Notes: generated by a model from the sequence alone, not told the origin. A stretch of DNA of 64,000 bases from an uncultured Rickettsiella sp. (GCA_947058615.1 CAMSHF010000004.1:1-64000); one strand, 5' to 3'. Counted from the stretch's first letter, positions 1 to 9,307 are shown. Program-made: numbers and translations.

Positions 1-20
1 AAGTAGGACATTGCCAGGCT
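1..20 (+). rRNA. rrf: 5S ribosomal RNA, 3' end (partial)
   Basis: The first 20 bases match the conserved 3' end of bacterial 5S rRNA: an AGTAGG...TTGCCAGGCT segment like the E. coli tail AGTAGGGAACTGCCAGGCAT. A strong terminator follows at once. The rest of the gene and presumably 23S and 16S lie left of the window. The exact 3' end could be a few bases either way. Confidence 0.85.
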
Positions 21-30
21 ACTGAATAAA

Positions 31-57
31 AACCCGCTATTTAAGCGGGTTTTTTTT
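31..57 (+). terminator. Rho-independent terminator of the rRNA operon
   Basis: A perfect 8-bp stem, AACCCGCT (31-38) with AGCGGGTT (44-51), has a 5-nt loop and runs into an eight-T tract (50-57). It sits just after the 5S rRNA end, so it should terminate the rRNA transcript. Confidence 0.9.
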
Positions 58-73
58 AAGTTTAAAAAAAATC

Positions 74-102
74 TTATGTAAAATAATTTAAGCCTCTATA
101 AT
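74..102 (+). promoter_or_regulatory. Possible sigma70 promoter for ddl
   Basis: A perfect TATAAT hexamer lies at 97-102, 27 bases before the ddl start codon. The best -35 match 17 bp upstream, TTATGT at 74-79, is weak. It lies downstream of the rRNA terminator, so ddl probably has its own promoter here. Confidence 0.45.
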
Positions 103-129
103 AAGCCTAACTTCTCTCGATAAGTTTTT

Positions 130-1236
130 ATGTCGATTAAAGAAAGTGCAAAAATTAAACTGGCTGTTCTCTATGGTGGCCTTTCGGCTGAACATGAAAT
201 TTCTTTACAGTCTGCTGCCGCGGTAATATCAAATTTAGATCAAACTAAATTTCATATCATCCCTGTTGGGATTGATAAGCAAGGACATTGTTTTATTAAC
301 GAGATTAGCCAAATATCGACACAACAATTAGCCCGTGCTTTACCCTTGCGGACAAAAACCTCAACGACTTTGACGACAATAGCGCAACTTAATGGTCAGA
401 TTTGTGATGTGGTTTTTCCGGTATTACACGGTTCTATGGGTGAAGATGGGACAATACAAGGCTTACTGGAAGTATTGGATTTAGCCTATGTCGGTGCTGA
501 TGTATTAGGTTCTGCACTTGGCATGGACAAGGAGGTGGCGAAACGTTTAGTCAGTGCAGCGCATATTCCAGTTGTGCCTTTTTTAACACTGGATTCCGGT
601 TTATGGTTGAAGCAAAAAGCCGCGTACGTTCAAGACATTGAGGAAAAAATATCCTATCCGTTGTTTGTGAAACCGGTTCATGCCGGTTCGAGTTTAGGGC
701 TGAGCAAAGTCAAAAAATCTGCTGAGCTCATAGGCGCCATTGAGCGTGCCTTCACTTATAGTACTAGGGTTTTAGTGGAAAAAGCATTTAACGTACGTGA
801 AATTGAGATTGCCGTATTAGAAAATTTATCCTGGGGGGAATCCGCTTTGCTCAGTGCTGCCGGTGAAATTATTCCAAGCCATGAGTTTTATTCGTATGAC
901 GCGAAATATTTGGATGCTAAGGGCGCTGAATTGATTATTCCAGCCGTATTGTCAACCGGCCAGTTACGCCAACTAAAAAGTTTGGCGGCTAGGATATTTA
1001 CTTGCTTAAACTGTGCGGGTATGGCGAGAATTGATTTTTTCATCGAAAAACAATCGCAAAAAATTTATTTTAATGAGATCAATACCATTCCAGGATTCAC
1101 TCAGATCAGTATGTATCCTAAGTTATGGGAAGCCTCGGGTATTTCTTTCCAAGCGCTTTTAACCCATTTAATTGAGTTGGCGATGGCACGCCATCGCCGT
1201 TTAGCCCGGGCTAAAATATTTACTTTAAATAAATAA
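130..1236 (+). CDS. ddl: D-alanine--D-alanine ligase
   Basis: This cytoplasmic ATP-grasp enzyme joins two D-alanines for the peptidoglycan stem peptide. Visible motifs are the N-terminal GGLSAEHEISLQS (residues 16-28), HGSMGEDG (100-107), the KPVHAGSS ATP-binding segment (181-188), YDAKY (256-260) and the metal-binding NEINTIPGFT (315-324). At 368 residues it has the length of the longer DdlA-type enzymes. The ATG at 130 is the only start that gives the usual short N-terminus; no strong Shine-Dalgarno precedes it. It stands alone between the rRNA operon and convergent minus-strand genes, not in a mur/fts cell-division cluster. Confidence 0.95.
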   Translation: MSIKESAKIKLAVLYGGLSAEHEISLQSAAAVISNLDQTKFHIIPVGIDKQGHCFINEISQISTQQLARALPLRTKTSTTLTTIAQLNGQICDVVFPVLHGSMGEDGTIQGLLEVLDLAYVGADVLGSALGMDKEVAKRLVSAAHIPVVPFLTLDSGLWLKQKAAYVQDIEEKISYPLFVKPVHAGSSLGLSKVKKSAELIGAIERAFTYSTRVLVEKAFNVREIEIAVLENLSWGESALLSAAGEIIPSHEFYSYDAKYLDAKGAELIIPAVLSTGQLRQLKSLAARIFTCLNCAGMARIDFFIEKQSQKIYFNEINTIPGFTQISMYPKLWEASGISFQALLTHLIELAMARHRRLARAKIFTLNK

Positions 1237-1259
1237 GGAAGCTAATCCATGTTCCTTGC

Positions 1260-4190
1260 TTATCTATTTAAACCGGCAGTTTGAAGAGTATTCGCAGGGG
1301 GTGTGTTACTCGCTGCAGATGCGTTAGTTCCTTCAAAATTAAAAAATAAAGATGGTTTAGATTTATCGCAGGATTGTTGAGATTTTTCTAATAGGCCTTC
1401 AAATGCTTCGTTAAAAGTTTTTTCATCTTTATAAATTTTATTTTCTCCGTTAGAGAATTCAAGACTTTCTTGATAGAAAGTTTTTTTAGCCCTTTCTTTT
1501 ACTTCATCGTTAAGTTCACGGTTTGTTGTTTCAGATAAAATCTTTTGGAGCAGACGTAGGTCCGAACCATCCAATTTAAAGCGTTTGGAGAGAGGTTTAC
1601 TCTGATCAATTTTTCTTATGAACCCTTCTGCATCCAATGACACTTTTTTTATTGCTTCCGAATAATCTGAAATAACGGTGTTAACAATAAAGTCAATATT
1701 TTTTGGAAGCGTATACTTTGATTCTCCCATTTTAGATACTTGTTTATCGGCTATATAGTTTATAAATTCATCCTGAGTTGGATATTTCAGTTTTTCTCTA
1801 ACGAAATTTTCATAAAAACGATAGACAGAAAGTTGTTCGCTAATTTCGCAACCAAATTTTTCTTTCGCTTGTACCTTCCAATACTTACCTGAATGATCCA
1901 CCACAGGAGGCCGCATCGTATCAGGTGATATGTTATGAGTTAAATTTTCCTCAAACGGCTTATCTTCGACTGTGTAGCCATAATTTTTTATTGGCACAGG
2001 GATAGGCTCGAGTATTAAGTCGTTGGGTATAGTGATAGCGCCTAGGGTTTTAGTGCTATCCAATAATTTTTCCAGTGCATAGAGCTCTTGAATGGGTAAT
2101 GAGTACATCGCTTCATCGCTTGTTTTATCCCATTCCGTTTCTTTTATCAGTTTAAGGGTTGATTTTGTATCGTGTTGATTATTTTGAGTCCCTGATTTTT
2201 CCACAGGCAATTCGCGTAAATAATCCTCTGGCTTCTTGGGAGTATTAAGGTCAATGATTTCTATTTTAACCCTAAATGATTCTGGATTTAAGTCAGATTT
2301 TCCGTCTAATAAAATAATGCGGCCATTCTCCAAGCGCGTTGAATTTTGATAGAGACAACGAAGCCAGTTACGCAGATTGGAAGAATTTTCCTTCTCTTCT
2401 CGCATCATGATGGCGAATATTTGGTAACGCATCAGTCGACGTATTGTCAATTCTTTAGAGTATGGATACCCTAATAAATCTAATAATTTTAGATGGTATT
2501 TAGTGACCACGCCTCGTAATCGGTTATTTATCCCATCCTCATGAAATCTCGGACTGATAGCGCAATACCATAGTGCAATGTCTACAGGACATTCCATGAA
2601 GGGTTTAACATTTGGATCACCCGATAAAGTAATGCGACTACGATCAGATTTTAATTGGTCTATAAGACTTGCTTTGAAAATAGCCATGAATGCAATATCT
2701 TCTTCTTGTTTATTATAACGCTTGTTTTCTTCAAGAAAAAAATACACCACGGCTAACCACAGTGCGGGCAGGCCAACTAATTTTTTTTCTCCAAAAAAAA
2801 TCTCCGACAAGGCAAACTGGGTTGCTTTCTTATCTGACTCACTGTTTCCCATCGAGATAAATGAAGCAATTTTTTTTCTCGAATAAGGGGATTCTATTTC
2901 GAACTTAGTAGAAGACTTTTTTAATTGTACTAGCTCGTTAACTGTTAATAATCCAATATGTCCATCTATAACCAAATTAATTTTTTGAGTAAATTCTGGA
3001 TAAGCTAAGGTTAATAAGGGGTTATCGATATACTTATTCAAAGATTTTTTTTCAGTAGCAGAAAAAACAGGCACAGGTGTTTCCTCTTTATTAGTTTTTC
3101 TCACTAATAACAGAGGGGTGCTAGCGTCACAAATAATAGCACATTCATAGGCGCCATTCTCGAGCTCGAGTTCAGGGATTTCAGAAGGGTTTACGACGTG
3201 ATTATTTGGTTCGGCACGTTCCAATCTGTGATTATGGTTACTGTTTTTAAAGGAAAAACCGATCCCTTGATCACAGACGGCAATCATCTGTTGAATATTC
3301 TTATTCACTAAAGTGGCTAAATCGGGTGAGTTTTTTAATTCGGGTTCGGCTGGATTTATTGGATCTGTTATTGTCTTTATAAGTTCGACAGCCTGATTAA
3401 AACTATTCTCAGTCGTTAGGAGCCCTCTTAATTTAGCATAAGGATCTTCATCTCCTTGCTGTTCCTTTTTATCGCTTAGGATTTTTTGATTCAAATTTTT
3501 CCTTAAGTTTATTAAGGATTCTTTTAGCGCAAGTAATTCTTTTGGTGTACGACCTGCGTTTTCCAGCTTTATCTGCTCTAAAATTCTCTCGGCATCGGAA
3601 TTAAATTGAACCGGTTCATTGAAATAACGCTCTAAATTAAGTCGAGTACTTATATCACGTGATTTATCTTTATCTAACATGAGCTCTAGACCCGAACAAG
3701 TTTGAGTTAAATTATATACTTCTAATTTATACTGATTAGCTCTGCGTATGAAGGGTGCACTGACTGATAAATTCATGGATTGGTTGTTAGAATCGGTACT
3801 TATGAAATAGATCGTTAATTCTGAGAATAGAATGTTTAAATTGCTTAGCAGTTTATCGCATTTCTCGACATGTTGTCTCAATTGATCTTCTGTAAGGTTA
3901 CGGCCACTAGGCGCTATTTGCCCATCCGTAACGAGGGTCAAAGCGAGACGACCCGAATCATCGGATCTTAGCCAAGGAATAAATGTTATTGGATCAGTAC
4001 AACCACCCATTGTAATCTTTAGCTCAGGAATAAAGTCGCCTCGTTCAGTATACTTTTTTATTTCATTACTATTCCATAAAATAAACTTCGTATCTTCTGC
4101 TGTTTTAGTTACTATTTCCTTAACCATTGTCCAGTACTTATTTGTCTTTCCAGAGGTAGAGCCCGAATTATCAATTGCCATTATGTGCAT
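1260..4190 (-). CDS. Large protein with N-terminal von Willebrand A domain
   Basis: A 976-residue protein I do not recognise as a whole. Its first 100 residues look like a compact von Willebrand factor A domain: a DNSGS (DxSxS) motif at 7-11, a threonine in GGCTDP at T65 and an aspartate in LVTDGQ at D89 together form a plausible complete metal-ion-dependent adhesion site. There is no signal peptide or obvious membrane span. The remaining ~870 residues are charged and helical-looking with no motif I can name. A good ribosome site (AAGGA) lies about 8 nt before the ATG. Such domains bind proteins through a divalent metal, so a protein-binding scaffold is plausible; secretion into a host is speculation. 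Confidence 0.8.
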   Translation of the reverse strand: MHIMAIDNSGSTSGKTNKYWTMVKEIVTKTAEDTKFILWNSNEIKKYTERGDFIPELKITMGGCTDPITFIPWLRSDDSGRLALTLVTDGQIAPSGRNLTEDQLRQHVEKCDKLLSNLNILFSELTIYFISTDSNNQSMNLSVSAPFIRRANQYKLEVYNLTQTCSGLELMLDKDKSRDISTRLNLERYFNEPVQFNSDAERILEQIKLENAGRTPKELLALKESLINLRKNLNQKILSDKKEQQGDEDPYAKLRGLLTTENSFNQAVELIKTITDPINPAEPELKNSPDLATLVNKNIQQMIAVCDQGIGFSFKNSNHNHRLERAEPNNHVVNPSEIPELELENGAYECAIICDASTPLLLVRKTNKEETPVPVFSATEKKSLNKYIDNPLLTLAYPEFTQKINLVIDGHIGLLTVNELVQLKKSSTKFEIESPYSRKKIASFISMGNSESDKKATQFALSEIFFGEKKLVGLPALWLAVVYFFLEENKRYNKQEEDIAFMAIFKASLIDQLKSDRSRITLSGDPNVKPFMECPVDIALWYCAISPRFHEDGINNRLRGVVTKYHLKLLDLLGYPYSKELTIRRLMRYQIFAIMMREEKENSSNLRNWLRCLYQNSTRLENGRIILLDGKSDLNPESFRVKIEIIDLNTPKKPEDYLRELPVEKSGTQNNQHDTKSTLKLIKETEWDKTSDEAMYSLPIQELYALEKLLDSTKTLGAITIPNDLILEPIPVPIKNYGYTVEDKPFEENLTHNISPDTMRPPVVDHSGKYWKVQAKEKFGCEISEQLSVYRFYENFVREKLKYPTQDEFINYIADKQVSKMGESKYTLPKNIDFIVNTVISDYSEAIKKVSLDAEGFIRKIDQSKPLSKRFKLDGSDLRLLQKILSETTNRELNDEVKERAKKTFYQESLEFSNGENKIYKDEKTFNEAFEGLLEKSQQSCDKSKPSLFFNFEGTNASAASNTPPANTLQTAGLNR

Positions 4191-4225
4191 AAAATGATCC
4201 TTCTTTATGAGGTTAAATAATTTTA

Positions 4226-4254
4226 ATTTTATTTATTTTTTTAAATAGAGACAA
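4226..4254 (-). promoter_or_regulatory. Probable promoter of the vWA-domain gene
   Basis: Read on the minus strand, TTGTCT (plus positions 4249-4254) and TAAAAT (4226-4231) are separated by exactly 17 bp. The predicted transcript start leaves a leader of about 30 nt before the start codon at 4190. The area is very AT-rich, so chance matches are possible. Confidence 0.45.
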
Positions 4255-4342
4255 CTTAATTTTTTTTGTTAATTATTAACCTATGCTTAAATAAAAAATT
4301 ATCTTCTAGGGGGGGCAAGGAAAAAATAGCATTTAAATTCAG

Positions 4343-5080
4343 TTAATTATTTGTGGCTAACTGAACTTGGTTAAAAAAAGTAGGGATTTGTTGTTGTAGC
4401 AGCGCATCAATGGCGAGTGCTTTGGCTTGATAGACCATCGGTCTGCGCGGATAAATTCGATCATTCACCCAATGTACCGACCAATCGCGGGTTGTTTGAA
4501 CACAACGGGCCGCAAAATTTTTTAAATGAAATTTTTCTTCCATCTGTAAACAGCCGGATAAGAAAATATCAACGTAAGATTGCACGATAGGGTAGTTAGA
4601 TGAAGGTGGGCTAAGAAATTCGGGCTTCATTTCATAGATCCAGTATTGACCCGCATGCAACTTTTTAGCATTTAACAAATGAATAGCATGAATGGGAACC
4701 AAGACACGGCAATAATATTTTTCTCTCGCATCGAAGTCTTTGAACGCACGGTTGTTGAGCACACGAAAAATTGCTCCATTAAAACCTACGTTTTTATCTT
4801 TAATGACGCCGAGGTAAGTGGTGCTAAATCCAATGGATATCCCTTTAGAAAACCAGCCGCGTTGGTAATGCTCGATCCAGACCGGCTGATTCTCGCCGTT
4901 TTCGCGAGAGGTGGTATTTTTAGATACCGTTTCTATGAGCGAACCATAGGCAATGATATATTGCGGTTGGTGTGAATTAACGGGAGGATGACAGTCGCCA
5001 CTCTCCGTGGCGTTACTGCATTGAAATAAAAACGATAAAAAAATAATGTTAAAACTTCGGAGAGCGAACCATTTCAACAT
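4343..5080 (-). CDS. Exported gamma-glutamylcyclotransferase-like (AIG2/GGCT-fold) protein
   Basis: A 245-residue protein. A hydrophobic N-terminal segment (residues 8-21) looks like a Sec signal peptide, with Cys21 near its end but no good lipobox. The mature part carries the hallmark YGSLI (45-49) of the gamma-glutamylcyclotransferase fold and a DAREKYY segment (117-123) in which E120 matches the family's catalytic glutamate region. GGCT enzymes cleave gamma-glutamyl amino acids or glutathione to 5-oxoproline in the cytosol, so an exported version is unusual. Substrate cannot be told from sequence. It reads towards the vWA gene with a 152-bp gap. Confidence 0.7.
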   Translation of the reverse strand: MLKWFALRSFNIIFLSFLFQCSNATESGDCHPPVNSHQPQYIIAYGSLIETVSKNTTSRENGENQPVWIEHYQRGWFSKGISIGFSTTYLGVIKDKNVGFNGAIFRVLNNRAFKDFDAREKYYCRVLVPIHAIHLLNAKKLHAGQYWIYEMKPEFLSPPSSNYPIVQSYVDIFLSGCLQMEEKFHLKNFAARCVQTTRDWSVHWVNDRIYPRRPMVYQAKALAIDALLQQQIPTFFNQVQLATNN

Positions 5081-5171
5081 GGATTGATAACTTAATCAGA
5101 TAAGGGCTAAGAACAAAAAGCTTAAAGCGATCTTCATGGCTTGTAAAGTGCTTGGATATCAATAAATCGGT

Positions 5172-5825
5172 TTAGAAGGTTCTCGAGGATTGATTTGAAT
5201 TAGATTCGATAGAAGCTTCAAAAAATTCTTCATTCATCCCTGGTAAATAGGTTTGAGAGTTTACATTTTCTTCATTGAAAGATTTTTCATTCAGTGCTTT
5301 TTTAGGAGTAAATAGGCCGACATCGAATACATAAGAAAGTTTTTTTTCGGAAGCTTTATGCCTATAGGGCAGGATTGTTAATTTTCTTAATGTTAAATTT
5401 TTTTCTGAGTCTGAGCAACAGTTTTTTAATATTTCACTATCGATTTCTTGTTGACAACCTATCCATGATTGATTCAGATTGAAAATATTGACTGAAGCAA
5501 TGAGGAAAGACATAACACCGATCAAAATCATACCGGTAATACTGACGGGTAAAGAAGCCAGCATAATAAAAGAAGTAACGAAAACAGTCAGCAAGCAGAA
5601 TGACAAAAAGACACGAATTTTTTCACTGGCTAAAAAGGCTTTATTACAGGTTTGGATATACTGATAAAGTGCATCTATGAACTGTATTGTTTCAGGAGAT
5701 AATAAATTTTCTGCAGGGGGGTCGAGAAAAATAGATAAGGATTTTTTGACTAAATCGGTATCACATTCTAATAGGAAGGGCTGAGTCGTTAGAGGTGTTG
5801 TCCAAAGTTCCATTTCAGAGTACAT
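5172..5825 (-). CDS. Hypothetical protein with a central pair of membrane helices
   Basis: A 217-residue protein not recognised. It has hydrophilic ends and two adjacent hydrophobic segments (about 72-91 and 95-114) that should form a membrane hairpin. The C-terminal tail is rich in Glu, Ser and Asn (last 24 residues include EEFFEASIES). The layout resembles the minus-strand protein at 34115-34813, without clear sequence identity. It lies upstream of, and divergent to, the nuo operon. Function unknown; a secreted membrane-targeted protein is one possibility. Confidence 0.65.
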   Translation of the reverse strand: MYSEMELWTTPLTTQPFLLECDTDLVKKSLSIFLDPPAENLLSPETIQFIDALYQYIQTCNKAFLASEKIRVFLSFCLLTVFVTSFIMLASLPVSITGMILIGVMSFLIASVNIFNLNQSWIGCQQEIDSEILKNCCSDSEKNLTLRKLTILPYRHKASEKKLSYVFDVGLFTPKKALNEKSFNEENVNSQTYLPGMNEEFFEASIESNSNQSSRTF

Positions 5826-6015
5826 ATTTTTTCCTTAATTTTTTTAATTAGTAATTTATATTAGCAGTAACGCCGCTTAAGCTCAATCGTAACTCAGCAT
5901 TTGATTTTTTTAAAATGCCTAGGATGGATTTTAAACAGGATGGATTAAAGTATAGAATTTCCCCCAAGATAGGTTGTATACTAGCAACAAAATTGTTCAA
6001 TTTAATGAAAAGACG

Positions 6016-6372
6016 ATGTTACAGAATTATTTTCCCATATTGGTGTTTATTTTTTTTGCGCTATTTATTGGTGTCGCGGCCTTATCTATCGGGCGCTTAA
6101 CGAGTGTGAAACGTCCTGATCCGGCCAAATTATCTTCGTATGAATGTGGTTTTCCCGGTATTAACGATGCGCGCTTACCTTTTGATATCCGTTATTATCT
6201 GGTAGCCCTATTATTCATTATTTTTGATTTAGAAACGGCTTTTCTGTTTCCATGGGCGGTTTCGTTACGTGCAATCGGTCTTCCTGGTTTAATAGCGATG
6301 GGTATCTTTCTAGGCTTATTATTGATAGGTTTTATCTACGAGTGGAAAAAAGGGGCCTTACAATGGGAGTAG
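6016..6372 (+). CDS. nuoA: NADH-quinone oxidoreductase subunit A
   Basis: First gene of the complex I operon. The product (118 aa from the ATG at 6016) is a small three-helix membrane subunit with the conserved YECGFPG and [17 protein letters not shown] segments that form part of the quinone-site loop and the membrane helix bearing conserved acidic residues. An in-frame ATG at 5974 would add 14 unconserved residues; 6016 gives the usual N-terminus and length. It overlaps nuoB by 10 bp. Confidence 0.95.
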   Translation: MLQNYFPILVFIFFALFIGVAALSIGRLTSVKRPDPAKLSSYECGFPGINDARLPFDIRYYLVALLFIIFDLETAFLFPWAVSLRAIGLPGLIAMGIFLGLLLIGFIYEWKKGALQWE

Positions 6373-6845
6373 AATCCTTATTACAACAACAAGGTTTTGT
6401 AACGACATCCTTAGATAAACTTCTGGCCTGGGCACGCAGTGGGTCTTTATGGCCCATGTCATTTGGTTTGGCTTGCTGTGCTGTGGAAATGATGCATTCG
6501 GCCGCAGCGCGTTATGACTTAGATCGATTTGGTGTTGTATTTCGCCCAAGTCCAAGACAGTCGGATGTCATGATAGTGGCAGGGACTTTATGCAATAAGA
6601 TGGCGCCCGCTTTGCGCAAGGTTTACGATCAAATGGCAGAACCCCGTTGGGTGATATCGATGGGATCGTGTGCGAATGGAGGAGGTTATTATCATTACGC
6701 CTATTCGGTTGTTCGTGGCTGCGATCGGATCGTGCCGGTCGATGTGTATGTGCCAGGTTGTCCACCGACGGCAGAAGCCTTGGTATATGGTGTTATGCAA
6801 TTACAAAATAAAATAAAAAAAACTCATTTTATTGAGCGTACTTAA
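6363..6845 (+). CDS. nuoB: NADH-quinone oxidoreductase subunit B
   Basis: Peripheral complex I subunit that carries the terminal [4Fe-4S] cluster N2, the electron donor to quinone. The four ligands are visible: the tandem C38-C39 in [11 protein letters not shown]103 in GSCANGGG and C133 in PGCPP. The 160-residue product starts at an ATG that overlaps the end of nuoA, which implies translational coupling. In-frame sequence further upstream lies inside nuoA and is not conserved. Confidence 0.97.
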   Translation: MGVESLLQQQGFVTTSLDKLLAWARSGSLWPMSFGLACCAVEMMHSAAARYDLDRFGVVFRPSPRQSDVMIVAGTLCNKMAPALRKVYDQMAEPRWVISMGSCANGGGYYHYAYSVVRGCDRIVPVDVYVPGCPPTAEALVYGVMQLQNKIKKTHFIERT

Positions 6846-6847
6846 CG

Positions 6848-7540
6848 ATGTCCGATATGACGCTACAGCTTCAAAAACTAAATCAACGTTTTGACACGCT
6901 TATTCAAGAATTAACCATTGCATGCGCTGAAGTTTGTTTAGAAATTTCGCCTGAAAACCTTCATGAAGTAGGTCTCGCATTGCGTGATGAGGCAGATTTT
7001 AGGTTTGAATTATTGGTCGATGTCTGTGTTGTCGATTATGCCAAATATGGCATCAGTGAATGGGTTACCGAGCGATCGACGTTAACCGGTTTTGAACGTG
7101 CTGTCGATGACACGGGGGATTTGCATCCAGTGAGGTGGAATAAGCCGCGATTTGCTGTGGTATATCACTTATTATCGCTGACGCATAATCAACGTTTGCG
7201 TTTGCGTATTTTTGCCAGTGGTGAGCCCCCGCAAGTTCCATCCGTTATCAAACTGTGGCCATCGGCCAATTGGTACGAACGCGAGGCCTTTGATTTGTAT
7301 GGTGTTTTTTTTAATGGACATCCTGATTTGCGACGTTTATTGACCGACTATGGTTTTGTTGGGCACCCCTTTCGCAAAGATTTTCCATTAACGGGATATG
7401 TCGAAGTGCGTTATGATGCAACCGAAGGCCGGGTTATTTATCAACCGGTGACTATTGCACCACGAACCTTAGTGCCCAAAACCATTCGCAAAACAACAAA
7501 TGAAGATACCTTAACCTGTTTTCATGGAAATCCAGAGTGA
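6848..7540 (+). CDS. nuoC: NADH-quinone oxidoreductase subunit C
   Basis: 30-kDa peripheral subunit (230 aa) of complex I that packs against NuoD in the quinone module. The family signature WYEREAFDLYGV is followed by RRLLTDYGFVGHPFRKDFPLTGYVE, both diagnostic. It is a separate gene here, not the NuoCD fusion of E. coli. Only 2 bp separate it from nuoB. Confidence 0.96.
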   Translation: MSDMTLQLQKLNQRFDTLIQELTIACAEVCLEISPENLHEVGLALRDEADFRFELLVDVCVVDYAKYGISEWVTERSTLTGFERAVDDTGDLHPVRWNKPRFAVVYHLLSLTHNQRLRLRIFASGEPPQVPSVIKLWPSANWYEREAFDLYGVFFNGHPDLRRLLTDYGFVGHPFRKDFPLTGYVEVRYDATEGRVIYQPVTIAPRTLVPKTIRKTTNEDTLTCFHGNPE

Positions 7541-7547
7541 GTGATGC

Positions 7548-8801
7548 ATGCCTGAAATCCGCAATTACACATTAAACTTTGGTCCGCAACATCCCGCGGC
7601 GCATGGTGTACTGCGTTTAATCTTAGAATTAGACGGTGAAGTCATACAATCAGCCGATGCGCATATTGGTTTACTGCATCGTGCGACGGAAAAATTAGCG
7701 GAATCTAAACCCTATAATCAAAGTATTGGTTATATGGATCGTTTAGATTACGTTTCTATGATGTGTAATGAGCATGCCTATGTCTTAGCGATAGAAAAAT
7801 TACTCGGTGTGACACCTCCAAAACGTGCTCAATATATTCGTGTGATGTTTGATGAAATCACACGTATCTTAAATCATTTACTTTGGCTAGGCGCACATGC
7901 ATTAGACATCGGTGCTATGACGGTTTTTTTATATTGTTTTCGCGAGCGTGAAAACTTAATTGATTGCTATGAAGCGGTATCCGGTTCACGGATGCATGCG
8001 ACTTATTATAGGCCGGGAGGGGTGTATCGTGATTTGCCGAATAAAATGCCGCAATACAAACCTTCGCCATGGCATAATGAGAAAGAAACGCGCGAAATGA
8101 ATGCGAATCGTGAGGGAGGCTTATTAGACTTCATTGAAAGTTTTATTACGCGTTTTCCTAGACTGATTGATGAATATGAAACCTTACTGACGGACAACCG
8201 TATTTGGAAACAAAGAACCGTAGGTATCGGTGTCTTGTCGGCAGAGCGTGCTCTGCAGTTAGGCTGCACCGGCCCTATCTTGCGTGCCTCCGGCGTGGCA
8301 TGGGATCTCCGTAAAAAACAACCGTATGCCGTGTATGACGAATTAGATTTTGACATACCCATAGGCAGCAAAGGGGACTGTTATGATCGCTATCTTGTAC
8401 GCATGGAAGAAATGCGTCAATCGAACGCATTAATTAAACAATGTGTTAATTGGTTACGTGAAAATCCAGGTCCCGTTACGCTCAGCGAACATAAAGTGGT
8501 ACCACCGACACGTTTGCAAATGAAAGAGGATATGGAATCACTGATTCACCATTTTAAGCTCTTTAGCGAAGGTTACTGTGTGCCCGTCGGAGAGGCTTAT
8601 GCCGCGATAGAACATCCTAAAGGAGAGTTTGGTATTTATATGGTATCAGATGGTGCAAATAAACCTTATCGAGTTAAGATACGCGCGGCGGGTTTTCCAC
8701 ATTTGGCCGCTTTAAATGAATTGGTTTCTGGGCATATGATAGCGGATTTAGTCGCGATACTGTCCAGTCTCGATATCGTATTTGGTGAAATCGATCGATG
8801 A
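7548..8801 (+). CDS. nuoD: NADH-quinone oxidoreductase subunit D
   Basis: 49-kDa subunit (417 aa) that forms much of the quinone-binding pocket together with NuoB. The N-terminal [15 protein letters not shown] with the conserved histidines, the [12 protein letters not shown] segment and the C-terminal DIVFGEIDR are all intact. Start ATG at 7548 gives [16 protein letters not shown], the usual beginning; an ATG 4 nt upstream is out of frame. Its stop overlaps the nuoE start (ATGA). Confidence 0.97.
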   Translation: MPEIRNYTLNFGPQHPAAHGVLRLILELDGEVIQSADAHIGLLHRATEKLAESKPYNQSIGYMDRLDYVSMMCNEHAYVLAIEKLLGVTPPKRAQYIRVMFDEITRILNHLLWLGAHALDIGAMTVFLYCFRERENLIDCYEAVSGSRMHATYYRPGGVYRDLPNKMPQYKPSPWHNEKETREMNANREGGLLDFIESFITRFPRLIDEYETLLTDNRIWKQRTVGIGVLSAERALQLGCTGPILRASGVAWDLRKKQPYAVYDELDFDIPIGSKGDCYDRYLVRMEEMRQSNALIKQCVNWLRENPGPVTLSEHKVVPPTRLQMKEDMESLIHHFKLFSEGYCVPVGEAYAAIEHPKGEFGIYMVSDGANKPYRVKIRAAGFPHLAALNELVSGHMIADLVAILSSLDIVFGEIDR

Positions 8802-9307
8802 ACAAAGTGACGAATAACAAAAGTGAAATACTTCCCGAAGATTTGAGAATAGCAATTGAGAAATGGGCTAAGAAATATCCTGCGGAGCGCAGACAATCCG
8901 CGGTGTTACCCGCCTTGACTTTAGCGCAAGATTATAACGGAGGTTATTTATCTCAAGACTTAATTGATGCCGTCGCTGATTTTTTAAGGATGTCACGCGT
9001 GACTGCTTATGAGGTGGCAACGTTTTATTCGCTTTATGAGCTTAAACCGATAGGTCGACATAAGATTGGTGTTTGTACCAATATTTCCTGCCTATTAAGC
9101 GGTTGTGACAAAATTGTTAAACATTTGCAACATCGTTTACAGGTTAAATGGGGTGAAACCACGCCGGACAAAAAATTTATATTACGTGAAGTTGAATGTT
9201 TAGGGGCTTGCGCAAACGCTCCGGTTGTCCATATCGGACAACGTTACTATGAAGATTTAACCCCTGAAAAATTAGATAAAATCTTGGATCATTTAGATGG
9301 CAAATGA
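8798..9307 (+). CDS. nuoE: NADH-quinone oxidoreductase subunit E
   Basis: 24-kDa subunit (169 aa) of the NADH dehydrogenase module with a thioredoxin-like fold and the [2Fe-2S] cluster N1a. The ligands are C93, C98, C134 and C138 in CTNISC and CLGAC. It overlaps nuoD by 4 bp (ATGA) and nuoF by 11 bp, so the three genes are translationally coupled. Confidence 0.97.
   Translation: MNKVTNNKSEILPEDLRIAIEKWAKKYPAERRQSAVLPALTLAQDYNGGYLSQDLIDAVADFLRMSRVTAYEVATFYSLYELKPIGRHKIGVCTNISCLLSGCDKIVKHLQHRLQVKWGETTPDKKFILREVECLGACANAPVVHIGQRYYEDLTPEKLDKILDHLDGK

Noticed and set aside
1237-1259. Bidirectional terminator between ddl and the vWA gene
   Set aside because: Only a 6-bp AAGGAA/TTCCTT stem with a long loop and no T tract on either side; too weak to call.
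4309-4315. G7 tract as a phase-variation switch
   Set aside because: It lies outside coding sequence and beyond the likely promoter; seven bases is short for high slippage. Kept only as a low-interest note.
4679-4975. 98-codon plus-strand open frame inside the GGCT-like gene
   Set aside because: Antisense shadow of a gene with clear family motifs; the translated sequence looks like nothing known.
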